Notes: generated by a model not told the origin, from the letters alone. Shown: positions 1 through 12,110, counted from the stretch's first letter. The stretch is 64,000 bases of DNA from AP-15 sp963747735 (GCA_963747735.1 CAVVGE010000012.1:27146-91145); one strand, 5' to 3'. Translations and numbers: made by a program.

Positions 1-23
1 CTGACCATGAAGCCGAGCCGGGG

Positions 24-719
24 GTGTATCGCTATTCGGAGCACCCAGGGATGACCAGCGAAGAACGCGCGACATATAAGCGCCCAGCCGCTTCAGAAGA
101 AGCGAGGCGCTCACTGTCCCAGTGCGCACCGAGGTTGCGAAGCGCAAGACATAGATTATCCTTGGGAATTTTGGCGATGATAGGCGTAATAGCGCTGGCG
201 GGTCCGGCAAGAGCCCAAAGCCCCGAAGAACGCGCCGACGCTTACTTAAAAAACGAACTTGACCCCGATATCGTGGCCGCGCTTTTTAACCTTCCGGAAC
301 AGAATCGCACAGATGCCTCCAATAAGTTGAAGCTATGGCGCGAGGAGCTTCGGACGACAATCATAGAATTCGAGAAATCGCCAGTGACCCGGGAGGCTGT
401 CGCGGAGTGCCTGAAAAAGACGCCTGATTATAAAGGGGAGTGGGGGCAGCGCTTCCTCCAGGACACAGCCCCAGTTGCTCAATTACCCGCGAAAGACCAA
501 CTCGATGCGATCGTCGCAGCCTACGTGAGATTTATTGATACCGTCGACCAGTCGCGGGGAATGCGGCGTCCGCAGCACGCACCAGTCGAAATCATAAAGA
601 TCCAAATGAAACAGTGTGCAGCACAGTCTGCGGAGAAAAAATTGATTTGGCTCTACGGCGAAGGGCAGCCTATTCAGTTTACACGAACTCCCTATTGGAC
701 GTACCTGAGATTGAAATGA
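24..719 (+). CDS. Hypothetical secreted protein
   Basis: The family is not recognised. The reading frame opens at or beyond the left edge, and possible starts are GTG 24, ATG 51 and ATG 177. A hydrophobic stretch followed by ARAQ (about residues 48-65 from GTG 24) looks like a signal peptide with cleavage before QSPEER. That favours a periplasmic or secreted product and a start close to the signal. The mature part is about 165 residues, mostly helical and charged, with two cysteines (AECLKK and MKQCAAQ) that could pair. The next gene (805-1972) is also a secreted cysteine-containing unknown, so the two may form a unit. The start is uncertain and no function is assigned. Confidence 0.6.
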   Translation: MYRYSEHPGMTSEERATYKRPAASEEARRSLSQCAPRLRSARHRLSLGILAMIGVIALAGPARAQSPEERADAYLKNELDPDIVAALFNLPEQNRTDASNKLKLWREELRTTIIEFEKSPVTREAVAECLKKTPDYKGEWGQRFLQDTAPVAQLPAKDQLDAIVAAYVRFIDTVDQSRGMRRPQHAPVEIIKIQMKQCAAQSAEKKLIWLYGEGQPIQFTRTPYWTYLRLK

Positions 720-804
720 TGATTTCTTAGACCGGTGCGGCCATGACGGCGGGTCCCGCAGATCAAATATTAAGCCTTGATCCAACCCGCTAGGGAGAAA
801 CTCT

Positions 805-1972
805 ATGGAGCGGAAATCGGTCTTTTACATCATACTTCTGCTTCTGCTGTCGATCGTGCTTGGGGGCGCACAGCGCGCTGAAGCTCAAGACGATGCAGAG
901 ACCGCACGCGACCAGTTATTTAGCCTTGTTATGGGGCAGGAAATAGGCAGCGTGATGAGCAATCGATGCTCGCTTATTCCTTGGGCAAGGCGGCGCGTAA
1001 TGATTTGGATGCGCTCAGACAGGAAACTGCAAAATGTGGCGATCATTGCTCTCCTGATCTGAAACGTGAGCTGCATAATCAGGAAACGGGGCAGGCAGTA
1101 ACAAAAGAATTAATAGATGACTTATCTATGAGATTGAACATGCCGTCTGGCTGGGCGATCGCAATGCAAAACTTCTTTAGTCTTGAACCGGACAAAGAGA
1201 CGCCGGAGCAGAAAGCTTGGAACGATATGAATATGAAGGTGAATACGATTGCAACATACTGCTATACGATAAGCGATCAGATCATTGAGAAACAGCAAAA
1301 ATGTGAAAAGAACACCCCGTATCAAGTCGCAAGAGATTTTGATAATTTCGTTGATAACATGTGCAAGCAGAAGGTCCAAAAGGAGCTTGCGCAGATCGGC
1401 AAGGATCTTGGCATGAAGGCTCCGCGAATTGAAGACAGCCAAGTGCTCAAGGCCATGTCGCGCAGTGCTTCGCAAGCGCCAGTTACTATGTCAGTTGGGA
1501 GAAGGCGGTTCGCAAGAGTTGCGGGAAACCTAATATGTTAATGGACCCGAAGGGAGCGGCGCGTTGGCGTATTCCTGACCCCACACGCGAGGCGCCGAAA
1601 TACAAACTCATCTCATCACGCGACGTTAAATTCGATTGGGATTGGCTCAATCCGGCCATGTGGAGGATGGACGTCAGGCCTAAAGTGCATGAGTGCGTCT
1701 ACGGCGGCGGACCCGACACAATTGGCACGGCCAAGCTCTATTTCTGGGCGCAGGAACCTCCCCCGCTCAAGTTTCGAACCAGTTGGGGCGGGGCCACGAC
1801 TCAGCGTATTTCAGATGAAGGCGTTCATGGGGAAATGTTTGCGTATGATTTGGTCGGAGACGGCCACTACTTGGGAATAAGGGTCGTCGACAAATGCCCG
1901 GCAGACTTGGCTAGCGCTATCCGGCTCCGGCAAACTCTTCTCAAAGAGGTTATGGGTCCGTTTCCATATTAA
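805..1972 (+). pseudogene. Hypothetical secreted protein, broken by two frameshifts
   Basis: Three reading frames join into one protein of about 390 residues. ATG 805 encodes a clear signal peptide (hydrophobic IILLLLLSIVLGG then AEAQDD). The frame shifts near 960 into the one running to about 1460 (KAARNDLDALRQETAKCGDHC onward), then shifts again into the frame ending at 1972 (SWEKAVRKSCGKPN, later VVDKCPADLA). Cysteines recur in all segments, as expected for an oxidised periplasmic protein. A ribosome site, AGGGAGAAAC, precedes ATG 805. The family is not recognised. The breaks may be decay or single-base errors, because the three segments keep coding character with no overlap. Confidence 0.55.
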
Positions 1973-2139
1973 AAAAGAGCGCTGTGGCCTCCTCGCGATG
2001 CCTAGACCGGACTCGAAAGGATCGGGAATAATCTCGTCCGGCTTCACGTATCCGAAAAAACGATCTCCGCTTCTTCCTTAGGACTCAGGCGTTCAACTCT
2101 GCGGTGATAATCTTGCCACCGCCACTTCGGGAGGGCGCG

Positions 2140-5100
2140 ATGCTGCGCGCGCTGCTGTTCTTACTCCTCGCCGTCATCAATATCGCCCCGGCGGCGGCCG
2201 ACGGCTACCGATCCAAGGATCTCGCCGAGGCGGCGGCGCAATATCGCCAGGCACTGATCGCCGCCGTTCCTGCGGAACAGCGGCAGCCGGAGCTGATCAG
2301 CCAACTGCGGCGCGACGCCGACGCGGATCCCGCGCGAAGCGGTATGCGCAGGCGACCGACGATCTCGGCCGCGCCATCGCCTACGGCGCCGATGACGGGC
2401 TCGTCTGGCTGCGGCTCGCGCAGAACCTCTTCGCCGCCGGCGACGACCACGTCCTCGCCGCGGCCTACAACGCCTATCTCAAATCGACCGATCCGGCCGA
2501 GCGTGGCAACGCCCTCTTTCTGATCGGGAGCGACTACGATCGCCACGACAAGCAGAAGGACGCACTCGCCGCCTACGAGGCGGGGGTCGCTCTGACGCCG
2601 TCGGCCACGGTGGCGACGCGCATCGCGCAATTGAAACGACTCGTCGCCTTTCGCGTCACCAAGGTGCAGATCGAGGCGGAAGCCGCCGAAGCGCGCGCCT
2701 GCCTGCGGCTCAATGAGAAGGTCGCTTCCGGCGCCGGGATTTCCTACGGAGAGTATGTCCGCAGCGAGCCCAAGTTCGGCGGCATCGTCACGGCGCGCGG
2801 TGACACGCTCTGCCTCAATGGGCTGAAGCACGGCCAAGTCTACCTCATCCGGCTGCTCGCCGGGTTCCCCGCCGCCACCGGCGAGAAGCTGGCCGAGACG
2901 TTCGAGGGCCGCATCGTCGTCCCCGATCGCAAGCCGTCGATCAGTTTTGCCGGCGGCGGCTATGTGCTGCCGCGCGAGGGCAGTGCCGGGCTGCCGGTCA
3001 CGACGATCAACCTGAAAGAGGTCAAGGTGCGCCTGCTGCGCATCAACCGGCGCAACCTGGTGCCAACCCTGGACGCCGATAAGCTGACCGTGCATTTCGA
3101 CAGCGATAGCCTCGACGAGATCATCGAGCGCAGCGGCAAGCTCGTCTGGCAGGGGGTGATGAGCATCTCGGGCGCGCGCAATCGGCCCGTCAAGACGGCA
3201 ATCCCGCTCAATGACATGCTGCGCGACAACGGGCCGGGGGTCTATCTCGTGGCGGTCGAGCGCGCCGACGCCGGCCTCGACCAGCCGCGGCTGCTCGCGA
3301 CAAACTGGGTGCTCGTCTCCAATCTCGGTCTCACCGCCTATAGCGGGGCGGACGGCATGGACATCGCGGTACGTTCGCTGGCCGACGGGAAGCCGGTCCC
3401 CGGTGTCGCGCTGCGGCTCTACGCCCGCAACAACGGAGAGCTCGCCACCGCCGCGACCGGACCCGACGGCATCGCCCATATCGCCGGCGAACTCGTACGC
3501 GGCAAGGGCGGCGATGAACCCTTTGCGGTGATGGCCTACGGCGCCGACGGCGACTTCAACTTTCTCGAAGTCGGCCGCGCCGCCTTCGACCTCAGCGACC
3601 GCGGCGTCAGCGGCCGGGCACAGCCGGGTCCGGTCGACGCCAATCTCTATACCGATCGAGGCATCTACCGGCCCGGCGAGAGCGTGCATCTGACGGCGCT
3701 GGTGCGCGACGACAAGGCCGACGCGCTCGGGAACGTGCCGCTGACGCTGCGGCTGTTGCGCCCGGACGGGGTCGAGATCGACCGGCGTCAGCTGACAGGC
3801 GGCCGGCTCGGCGGGTACACGCTGACCTATGCGCTGGCGCGCGACGCGCGCATCGGCACCTGGCGGGCCGAGATCAAGATCGATCCCAAGGCTCCCCCGA
3901 TCGGCACGATCGAATTCCGCGTCGAGGATTTTGTGCCGCCGCAACTCAAGGTCGCGCTCACCGCGGCCAAAGAAGCTATATTGCCAGGCGCACCGTTCCC
4001 GCTCGCGGTGTCGGCGCAGTACTACTTTGGTGCGCCCGGGGCGGGGCTCTCGATCCAGGCCGAAGCCACCCTCGCATACGACGACAACCCGTTCCCGGAT
4101 GAGCCCGGCTATCATTTCGGGCTTGTCGATGAGGAGTTTGCCGGCAAGCGCTACGACATCGATGCCCCGGCGACCGATGCCAACGGCAGATCGACGGCGA
4201 GCCTGACGCTCACCAAAGCCCCGAGCCTGACAAAACCGCTCGCCGTCACCGTCGAGGTCAGCGTCCTTGAGCCGAATGGGCGCGCCGTTACCGGGACAGT
4301 GACGCGGCCCTTCGCCGAGCGCCCGCTCGCGATCGGGCTGCGCTCGAGCGCCGGCGACGAGGCTGTTGCCGAAGGGCAGCCGGCGAGCCTCGAGATCATC
4401 GCCGTCGACGCCGCCGGCAAGCGCGTCGCGGCCAACGGGCTGCGCTGGGAATTGCTGCGCGAAAGCTGGCAATACGAATGGTATTCGCTGCACGGCAGCT
4501 GGGAACGCCAGCTGATCGTGCGCGACCAGCCGCTCGAAGCCGGGACGCTCGACGTCGCCGCCGGCGCGCCGGCGCGCCTGACCCGCCAATTGCCGAGCGG
4601 GCGCTATCGTCTGGAGGTCGGCGACGAGAAGAGCGGCGCCCAATCGAGCCTGCGTTTCCGCGTCGGCTGGTGGGTCGAGGCGGCCTCGCCCGATGTCCCG
4701 GACAAGCTCGCCGCCACCCTCGACAAAACGAGCTACCGGCCCGGCGACACGGCGAAACTCTTTGTCAAGGCGCCCTTTGCCGGCGAGGCCGAGCTGGCGA
4801 TCGCATCGGACCGGGTTCTTGCGCTGCGCTCCTTCGCATTGCCGGGGGGCGGGACGACGGTCGAGATCCCGGTCGAGAAGGGTTGGGGCAGCGGCGTCTA
4901 TGCCCTGGTCAGCGCCTATCGCGCCTCGGATCTGAACGGCAAGCTTCCGTCGGGTCCGCAGCAGCACGGGCCGGGCCGGGCCGTCGGGGTCGCCTGGCTC
5001 GGCATCGACCCGGCGCCGCGGACGCTGACCGTGAGCCTCGCGGAGCCCGCCGTCGTGCGGCCGCGTGGGCCGATTGACATCCCGCTCAAGGTGGCCGGGC

Positions 5101-7345
5101 TCGCCCCGGGCGAGGAGGCGTACGTGACCCTCGCCGCGGTCGATGAGGCAGTGCTCAAGCTGACAAATTTTGACAGCCCGGCGCCGGAAAAATATTTCTA
5201 TGGCAAGCGCCGCCTCGGCGTCGAACTGCGCGACCTCTACGGCCGGCTCATCGATCCGCGCGCCAATGCGTTGGGCATCTTGCGCAGCGGCGGCGACCAG
5301 TTTGCCAAGCGGTCGGTCGCGGCCCTGCCAGACAAGAGCAGCCGGATCGTCGCGCTGTTCTCGGGGATCGTGCGGCTCGATGCAAGCGGCGCGGCAAAGA
5401 TCCATTTCGACATCCCCGATTTCGAAGGCCAGCTGCGGCTCATGGCGGTGGCGTACTCGGCCCGCAAGCTCGGTTCGGCGAGCGCCACGATGGTGGTGCG
5501 CGACCCGGTCGTCACGCTGGTGTCGCTGCCCCGCTTTCTCGCGCCGGGCGACACGGCGCATATCGGGATTGTCATCAACAACCTTGAAGGCGGGGCCGGC
5601 GAATACCGCCTCAAAATGTCGGCAAGCGGTGCGGGGGAGCTCGCCGCGCCGGTCGATCGCGCGATCACGCTGGCGAGCGGCCAGAGCCTCGCCGAGGGCG
5701 CCGAGATCACCGCCGCCGCACCCGGCGATATCGCCCTCTCGCTCGACCTTTCCGGCCCGGGGGCGCTGCACATCGCGCGCCGTTTTACAATCGGGGTGCG
5801 CCCGGCCCAGGCCTACCAGCTGCGCCGCCTTGTCGGACAGCTCGGGCCCGGGCAGAGCATCACCCTCGACGACAGCGCCGCCGCGGAGTTTCTGCCCGGC
5901 ACGGCCGAGATCCTGCTCAGCGTCAGCCCGCATCCCGACTGGGACGTGCCCGGGCTGCTGCGCGCCCTCGACCGCTATGCCTATGGCTGCCTCGAACAGA
6001 CGACGAGCCGCGCCTTACCGCTGCTTTATGTCGAGAGCGTCGCCAAGCTGTGGCACGACGAACCGGGGTTCGACCCGCGCGCGACGATCGAGCGCGCCAT
6101 CGGCCATGTCGTCGAGCTGCAGCGCGCGGACGGCAGCTTCGGCGTGTGGAACGATACCGACGACACCGTGCCCTGGCTCGACGCCTACGCCACCGATTTC
6201 CTGATCCGCGCCAGGGAGCACGGCTACGACGCGCCGTATTTCGCGATCAAATCGGCGCTCGGGTGGCTGCGCGACTACGTGCAGCAGGACAGCACCGACA
6301 TCCTGGATCTGCCGGCCCTCGCCTACGCGCATTACGTACTGGCGCGCGCCAGGGCCGACGATCTGCCGTCATTGCGCTATTTCAGCGACACGCAACTCGG
6401 CCGCCTGCCGACTGCGCTCGCCAAGGCGCAACTCGCCGCCGCGCTGTCCCTCTACGGCGACAGCGAACGGGCGGCTGCCGCTTATGCGGCGGCGCTGGCA
6501 CCGGCGCCGAAACGTCCGGCGGCTCTGCGCTACATCGACTACGGCAGCGCGCTGCGCGACAGCGCCGGCGTGCTGTCCTTTGCCGCCGACAATCCGGCCG
6601 CGCAGCCGCGGTTGACGGCAGTCATGGACCGCATCGCCGAGCTCTTCGCCAGCGCCGAGCGCACCAGCACGCAGGAGCAGGCCTGGCTGCTGATGGCAGC
6701 CGAGGCGGCGGGGCGCATCTCCGGCGGCACGATGACGCTCGCCGAGAACGCGGGCGTGCCGCAGACCGGCACGGCTCCCTCCTATGTGCGCCGCAAGCTC
6801 GGCTCCGGGGCGGCGCCGGTGACGATCGCCAATCGCGGCGACAAGCCGGTGTGGCGCACGGTGTCGCTCACCGGCGTCCCCGGCGCCGCGCTGCCGGAGG
6901 AAAGCAAAGGCTATACCGTCAGCCGCACGGTCTATCGCCGGGACGGCACACCGGCCGACCCCGCCAGGATAGAACAGGGGATCTCTACGTCGTCGTCATC
7001 GCGGGCAGCCGCGCCGACACCACCGTCGCAGCGCGCGCGCTCGTCGTCGACCTGCTGCCGGCCGGCTTTGAAATCGAGGCTCCGGCGGCGGCCGGCGGCG
7101 ACAAATCGGCAGCCTATCCGTGGCTGAAGAAAACGACAGACACCGCCTACACTGAGGCACGTGACGACCGCTACATCACCGCCCTCGACCTCGGCCCGAA
7201 GACCAAGGGTTTCACCCTCGCCTATGTCGTGCGCGCGGTGACGCCCGGCACTTTCGTCTATCCCGCGACGGTCGCGGAAGACATGTACGATCCGCAAACG
7301 ACCGGCCGCACGGCGATGGGCAAGCTCGTCGTCTCAGGGAAATAA
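2140..7345 (+). CDS. Bacterial alpha-2-macroglobulin family protein (YfhM-like), frameshifted twice
   Basis: This is a large periplasmic protease-trapping protein. ATG 2140 follows GGGAGG and starts a signal peptide ending APAAADG. The N-terminal 150 residues look TPR-like (LAAYEAGVALTPSA). Macroglobulin beta domains follow, with DRGIYRPGESVHLTALVRDD and later TSYRPGDTAKLFVKAP. The thioester motif CLEQ lies at 5988-5999 (about residue 1283), ahead of the alpha-helical thioester domain. Two single-base shifts interrupt the frame. One is near 2330 and the other is in the GGGG run at 6977-6980, where one extra G restores EQGDLYVVVIAG and runs to 7345. It sits 1 bp before pbpC, the classic pairing for trapping proteases and repairing peptidoglycan after envelope attack. 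The total of about 1735 residues matches the family. Confidence 0.9.
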
Positions 7346-7346
7346 G

Positions 7347-9401
7347 ATGCGCCGGCTGCTCTTCGCTTGCGGAGCGCTCCTCGTGCTCGCCGCAGGGTAT
7401 TTCGCGCTGCCGCCGCCCTCGCTCGAACGCGCCCGAAACCTGTCAGCGCTGGTATTGGCGCGCGACGGCTCGATCCTGCGCGGCTTTCTATCAGCCGACG
7501 GCAAGTGGCGCCTGCCGGTTTCGGCCGACACCGTCGAGCCGCTCTACCGGCAGATGCTGATCGCGCAGGAGGACCGGCATTTCGCGCTGCATCCCGGAGT
7601 CGATCCGCTCGCTGCGCTGCGCGCCTTGGGGCAGCTGATCCTTCGCGGGCACATCGTCTCCGGCGCCTCGACCCTGACCATGCAGGCGGTGCGGCTCCTC
7701 GAGCGGCGCCCGCGCACGCTCGTCTCGAAGCTCGTCGAAATGGGCGAGGCGCTGGCCCTCGAGCGCACTGAGAGCAAGAAGGCGATCCTCGACATCTACA
7801 TGACTTTGGCGCCGTTCGGCGGCAATCTCGAAGGCGCACGGGCGGCGAGCCTCACCTATTTCGGCCGTGAGCCGAGCCGGCTCACCCCGGCCGAGGCGGC
7901 CTTGCTGGTGGCGCTGCCGCGCTCGCCCGAGAGGCTGCGGCCCGACCGGCATCCAGAAGCGGCGCGCCACGCCCGCAACCGCGTCCTCGCCCGGATGTTG
8001 GCGGCCGGGGTCATCCCGAAATCGGTCTACGCCGATGCCCGCGCCGAGCCCGTGCCGCGGACGCGCCTCTCGATGCCGTTCCACGCTCCGCATCTCGCCG
8101 CCGATCTGCGCGCGGCCGCACCCGGAGAGAGCGTGATCCGAACGACGATCCACCCGCTGCTCGAGCGCCAGGTCGAGGCGCTGCTGCGCCGCGAAGTTAC
8201 GGGCCTTGACCGCCACGCAACCTATGCAGCAATCGTCGTCGCCAATCGGGGAAGGCGGGTCGTCGCCTATGTCGGAAACGCGGTGTTCCGATCGGCGGCG
8301 CGGCGCGGCACGATCGACATGGCGCGCGCCGTGCGCTCGCCCGGATCGGCGCTGAAGCCGTTCATCTACGCGATGGCCTTCGACCGGCTGATCATTCATC
8401 CCGCGACTCTGCTCGACGACCGGCGCCGCTATTTCGAGGGCTACGCGCCGAGCGATTTCGACGGCCGCTTCCAGGGCGAGGTCAGTGCCCGCACGGCCCT
8501 GCAGTATTCGCTGAACGTGCCGGCGGTCGCGGTCTTGGAGCGGCTTGGGCCTGAGCGCTTCACCTCGGCGCTCGCCGCTGCCGGCATCCTCCTCCACCTG
8601 CCGCAGCCGACAACAGAGCCCGGCCTTGCGGTGGCGCTGGGCGGCGACGGGATCAAACCGACCGATCTCGCGACGCTCTACGTCGCGCTGTCGCACGGCG
8701 GCGAAGTCGCGCCGCTGCGCTATCGCCAAGACCAGCCGGCCGGGCCACGGACGGTGCTCTTCGGACCGGTCGCCGCCTGGTATATCGACGATATCCTCGG
8801 CGGCGTCCCGCCGCCCGCCGGGATCCTGCCGGCGCAGGTGCGCCCCGCCCGCCCGCTCGCCTTCAAGACTGGCACCTCGTACGGATTCCGTGATTCCTGG
8901 GCGGCCGGCTATGACCGCCAATACACGATCGTCGTCTGGACCGGACGGCCGGACGGAACGCCGATGCCGGGAACCAGTGGACTGGTGACCGCGGCGCCGG
9001 TGCTGTTCAAGATCGCCGATCTGTTGGGGCGGGCGCCCGCCGATTCCGGCCGCTGGCCGCCCCCGCCTGGGGCGCTTCTTGTTGATCGGCGCGAGCTGCC
9101 GCCGGGTTTGCGGCGGCTGCGCACGGGACCGTTCGACAAGCCGGCTTCGCCCGGCGCCGGCGGGCCGCGTATCCTGTTTCCGCCCGACGGCGCGACGATC
9201 GCATGGGAGGGGCGGGACCTGCCGCTCGAGGCGACCGGCGGCCAGGGACCGTTGCGCTGGCTGGCAGACGGCAAGCCGCTGCTGCCGACCGCGCCGCGCC
9301 GCACGCTCTACTGGCAGCCAAAGGGCCTCGGCTTCGTCCAACTCACCGTTATCGACGCTGCCGGGAAAAGCGCCCACGCCGATATCCGGCTCGCGCCCTA
9401 G
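7347..9401 (+). CDS. pbpC: Penicillin-binding protein 1C (bifunctional glycosyltransferase/transpeptidase)
   Basis: This 684-residue protein starts 1 bp after the macroglobulin gene, so the two are co-transcribed. It has an N-terminal membrane anchor (LLFACGALLVLAAGYF). The GT51 glycosyltransferase domain carries the catalytic QEDRHF motif at residues 74-79 and STLTMQ near residue 112. The transpeptidase domain has SxxK in PGSALKPF (about residue 333), SLN in QYSLNVPAV, and KTGTS at about residue 507. The C-terminal beta domain (from GGPRILFPPDGATI) is the PBP1C-specific extension. All key residues are present. Paired with an alpha-2-macroglobulin, it probably repairs murein at sites of envelope damage. 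Confidence 0.93.
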   Translation: MRRLLFACGALLVLAAGYFALPPPSLERARNLSALVLARDGSILRGFLSADGKWRLPVSADTVEPLYRQMLIAQEDRHFALHPGVDPLAALRALGQLILRGHIVSGASTLTMQAVRLLERRPRTLVSKLVEMGEALALERTESKKAILDIYMTLAPFGGNLEGARAASLTYFGREPSRLTPAEAALLVALPRSPERLRPDRHPEAARHARNRVLARMLAAGVIPKSVYADARAEPVPRTRLSMPFHAPHLAADLRAAAPGESVIRTTIHPLLERQVEALLRREVTGLDRHATYAAIVVANRGRRVVAYVGNAVFRSAARRGTIDMARAVRSPGSALKPFIYAMAFDRLIIHPATLLDDRRRYFEGYAPSDFDGRFQGEVSARTALQYSLNVPAVAVLERLGPERFTSALAAAGILLHLPQPTTEPGLAVALGGDGIKPTDLATLYVALSHGGEVAPLRYRQDQPAGPRTVLFGPVAAWYIDDILGGVPPPAGILPAQVRPARPLAFKTGTSYGFRDSWAAGYDRQYTIVVWTGRPDGTPMPGTSGLVTAAPVLFKIADLLGRAPADSGRWPPPPGALLVDRRELPPGLRRLRTGPFDKPASPGAGGPRILFPPDGATIAWEGRDLPLEATGGQGPLRWLADGKPLLPTAPRRTLYWQPKGLGFVQLTVIDAAGKSAHADIRLAP

Positions 9402-9403
9402 GC

Positions 9404-9810
9404 CGCCGAGCGGCAGATCGGGCAGGAGCAGCCGGTCAGCGTCCAATTCCTTGAGGAATTCGACCTTCTCCATCTGCTCAAGCGAGGCCTTTCGCCGTTC
9501 TGCTCGACGGCACGGGGCCGAGCCATTCGCGCCGGCTCACCTCGCCATCCTCGATCGGCGCCAACAGACGCGACACCCACGCCTCGCGCTCGGCCGGCAT
9601 TGCCGCCGCAATGAGCTTGAACAACTGAACAACGCCTGCTGTTGATGGCGCCGCGCGGCGATCGCGACACGGCGGATGTGACGCTTGCGAAGCATCAGAT
9701 ATTGATGCTCGACCAGCCACGACCGGACGCGTGCCATGAGTTCGGCATCGTCGAAAACGGCCGCCGCTTCCCGGCGGAGATAGGCGGACCGCAGAGAGAA
9801 GCCTGATCCC
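9404..9810 (-). pseudogene. Tn3-family transposase fragment (DUF4158 region), degraded
   Basis: Three minus-strand frames together resemble the N-terminal DUF4158 part of a Tn3 transposase. In order from high to low coordinate they read YLRREAAAVFDDAELMARVR, SWLVEHQYLMLRKRHIRRVA, RREWLGPVPSS and EKVEFLKELDADRLLLPDLP. The same blocks occur in one order in the plus-strand copy at 30585-31335 (AAAVFDNAALIACSRSWLAD and EKISFLKDLGAGKLALSDLP), which confirms the assignment. At least two frameshifts separate them and both ends of the transposase are missing. It directly abuts the pbpC stop, so it is an insertion relic next to an intact operon. Confidence 0.7.
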
Positions 9811-10104
9811 TGGAGGCTATGCCGCCTGCGTGCCGGACGTGGGCAACTGGGAGGAAAAAAGATGACGACGGCACTCGGGCCGCCGCATCATGGGGTCAGA
9901 AGGGCGGGCGGTCACATCACGACCACGACGTGTCGGCGCCGCGTCCAGGGCCGCCGTCAACTTCCACAGCGCACTCGCCTCACCCTCCGTCCCTGAGGGA
10001 CATTCGCTCCGCGCCGGACAGGCGGATCTTAGCTCTGCATAGATCTAATTAAATAAGCACTCTCCCTTACCACCCAGACGACAGCATTGCCGGCGCCGGC
10101 GCCG

Positions 10105-10546
10105 AGGTAGACGTCTATCGACCGCACCTCGGCCAAGACGATGCGCGCCAATCAACTGCGGCTGTTCTTCGCCTCGATGGCTTATGTGCTGGTCAGCGCC
10201 TTGCGCCGCATCGGCCTCGCCCACACCCAATTCGCCAAGGCCACCTGCGGCACGATCCGCCTCAAGCTGTTGAAAATCGGCGCCCTCGTGCGCACCAGCG
10301 TGCGCCGCATCAAGCTCGCCATGCCCTCGGCCTTCCCCTATCAGGCCGAGTACCGCGCCGCCCACGCCGCGCTCACGACGAGCGGCAACTGACCCCGGGG
10401 AAAGGCACCAAAATAATGACCCGACCGCGACAGCCCTACCCTGTTCGCCGCCACGCCCTATCCGTGTCGCCAAGCCGACCAAACTCGCTCAGCGCGAACC
10501 GCCTCCGCTCAAACCTGGCAAACCGCCCGGCTGTGAGAAATGCAGG
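10105..10546 (+). mobile_element. IS1380-family element, 3' fragment
   Basis: This segment contains the transposase C-terminus (see 10111-10392) and the element's right end. The homologous C-terminal part of the antiporter on the other strand stops abruptly at about 10547, so the IS end lies there. The left half of this copy is missing, and a 5' IS1380 fragment is found 48 kb away at 58505-58834. Confidence 0.6.
10111..10392 (+). pseudogene. IS1380-family transposase, C-terminal fragment
   Basis: The frame reads DRTSAKTMRANQLRLFFASM and then AYVLVSALRRIGLAHTQFAK, the strongly conserved C-terminal block of IS1380 DDE transposases. It continues through KLLKIGALVRTSVRRIKLAM to the stop at 10392. 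A TAG at 10108-10110 closes the frame upstream, so about three quarters of the protein, including most of the catalytic core, is missing. ATG 10141 is internal to the domain and not a real start. Confidence 0.75.
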
Positions 10547-11859
10547 TTAGCACCCCCATCGACAGGCCGATCGTGGCGATGATGACTTCGGTCGAGCCGC
10601 GCGCGTTCATGCCGCAGCCGAGCGCCGTCGACTCGGCCCAGGACATCCCGCCGACGCGGCCGCCGAGAAAGGCCCCGCCGAACTTGCCCAGGCTTGCAAT
10701 TACGATCAAACCGATCGTCAGAAGCAGCAGATCGGTGTTGGTAAAGGGCCGTGAGGTTCGTGGTCAAGCCGGCGAGCCCAAAAAATACGGGCATGAAGAG
10801 AGCGACGATGAGGCCGCGGACCTGCTCGTCGATGTGGCTGGTGAGGATCGGGGACTAGCCGATCAGGATGCCGGCGATAAAGGCGCCGAGCACGGTGTGG
10901 ACGCCGATCGCGTTGGTCGTCAACGCCATCAGTCCGGTGATCACGAGGATGGTCGTGATGACGAGCAGATCGCTGACGAAACGATCGTTGGCCCAGCGGA
11001 TCAGCCGGAAGACGATCTGCCGCCCGACGGTAAAGCTGACCCCGAGGAAGAGGGCTGTCCCAGCCAGGCTTCGGCTCAGCGACCACAGGTCGATCGCGCC
11101 GTGCGACGCCAGGCCGAAGACGACTGACATGATGATCCAGCCGATCGTATCGTCGATGATCGCGGCAGCGACGATAACCTGCCCGATCGTCCGGCGCAGA
11201 AAGCCGACCTCTCGCACCACCATCGCCACGATCTTGACCGAGGAGATCGACAGCGCGACGCCGAGGAACAACGTGGTGATGAGCCGCTTGCCCGGATCGG
11301 GCAGCAGCGTATCCGGCAGCAGCTCGCCGAGGGCGAAGCCGCATAGGAACGGCAAGGCGATGCCGCAGATGGAGATGCTGAACGCCGCCCGCCGCGTCCT
11401 CCGCACAACCGACAGATCGGTCTCCATCCCGGTGAGCAACAACAGGAGCAGAATGCCGAGCTGCGCCACGGCATCGAGCATCGCTTTCTGATCGGCGCTC
11501 GGTGGAAATAGCGCCTGCTGGCCCGCGGGCCAGAGGGTGCCCAGGACCGAGGGGCCAAGCAGAATGCCGGCGATCAGCTGGCCCATCACCGCGGGCTGGC
11601 CGATGCGTTGCATGACCTCGCCCGCTAGTCGGCCGCAGACCAACAGGGCGATTACTTGACAGAGAAAAATGATCCCGGAGGGGCCGTGCGCATGGCGTTC
11701 AGCGGCGTGCGCGGCGAGCAACGGTACGAAAATGAGGCCTATCCCAAGGACGGCTGGCGCCGCTTTCGGTAACCGATTGCCCGCCGTGAGATGTGTCGCC
11801 ACCTTTGACCCTGTACCCGTTACTGGTGAGCGTCCCCCGCCGGCAGCGCGCAAGGCCAC
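10547..11859 (-). pseudogene. Cation/proton antiporter (CPA2, KefB-like), truncated by IS1380
   Basis: The minus-strand frame from 11859 to 10855 encodes about ten transmembrane helices of a sodium/proton exchanger domain. It contains GQLIAGILLGPSVLGTLWPA, LLLLLTGMETDLSVV and the core aspartate pair in AAAIIDDTIGWIIMSVVFGL. After a stop near 10855 the family sequence resumes in other frames (ALFMPVFFGLAGLTTNLTAL, then GKFGGAFLGGRVGGMSW and MNARGSTEVIIATIGLSMGV). It ends abruptly at 10547, where the IS1380 end begins, so the last helices are lost. Starts are GTG 11859 or the in-frame GTG near 11802, which would place a signal-like segment at the N-terminus. It is probably non-functional. Confidence 0.8.
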
Positions 11860-12110
11860 AAGTGCCCATTGGAAATAAATTTTGGAACAAAGTTCCCTGA
11901 CGACGGTCGCTTTGGGGCAGTCCTATAACACAAACGAGATCTTGATCGAGGCGCCCGAGCTCGACTTGCTCCTTGCGGCATCGTCACGGCCAAGTCGAGG
12001 GCTATAGCCGCCTGATGCATCGCGAGAAGCGACGACGCTAGCACTGCTCTCGGCGTGCCGTGCGCCGATTGAGGGGTTTCTGCGGGTGGCACCGCTAGGT
12101 GGTGGATCGT

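Noticed and set aside
2205..5933. 1242-codon open frame on the minus strand opposite the alpha-2-macroglobulin gene
   Set aside because: It is an antisense shadow produced by GC-rich codon bias; it has low-complexity Arg/Gly/Ala composition, no domain, and overlaps a gene with clear family motifs.
9819..10052. 77-codon plus-strand frame between the Tn3 and IS1380 relics
   Set aside because: No codon bias, no ribosome site, and His/Pro low complexity; I see no gene there.
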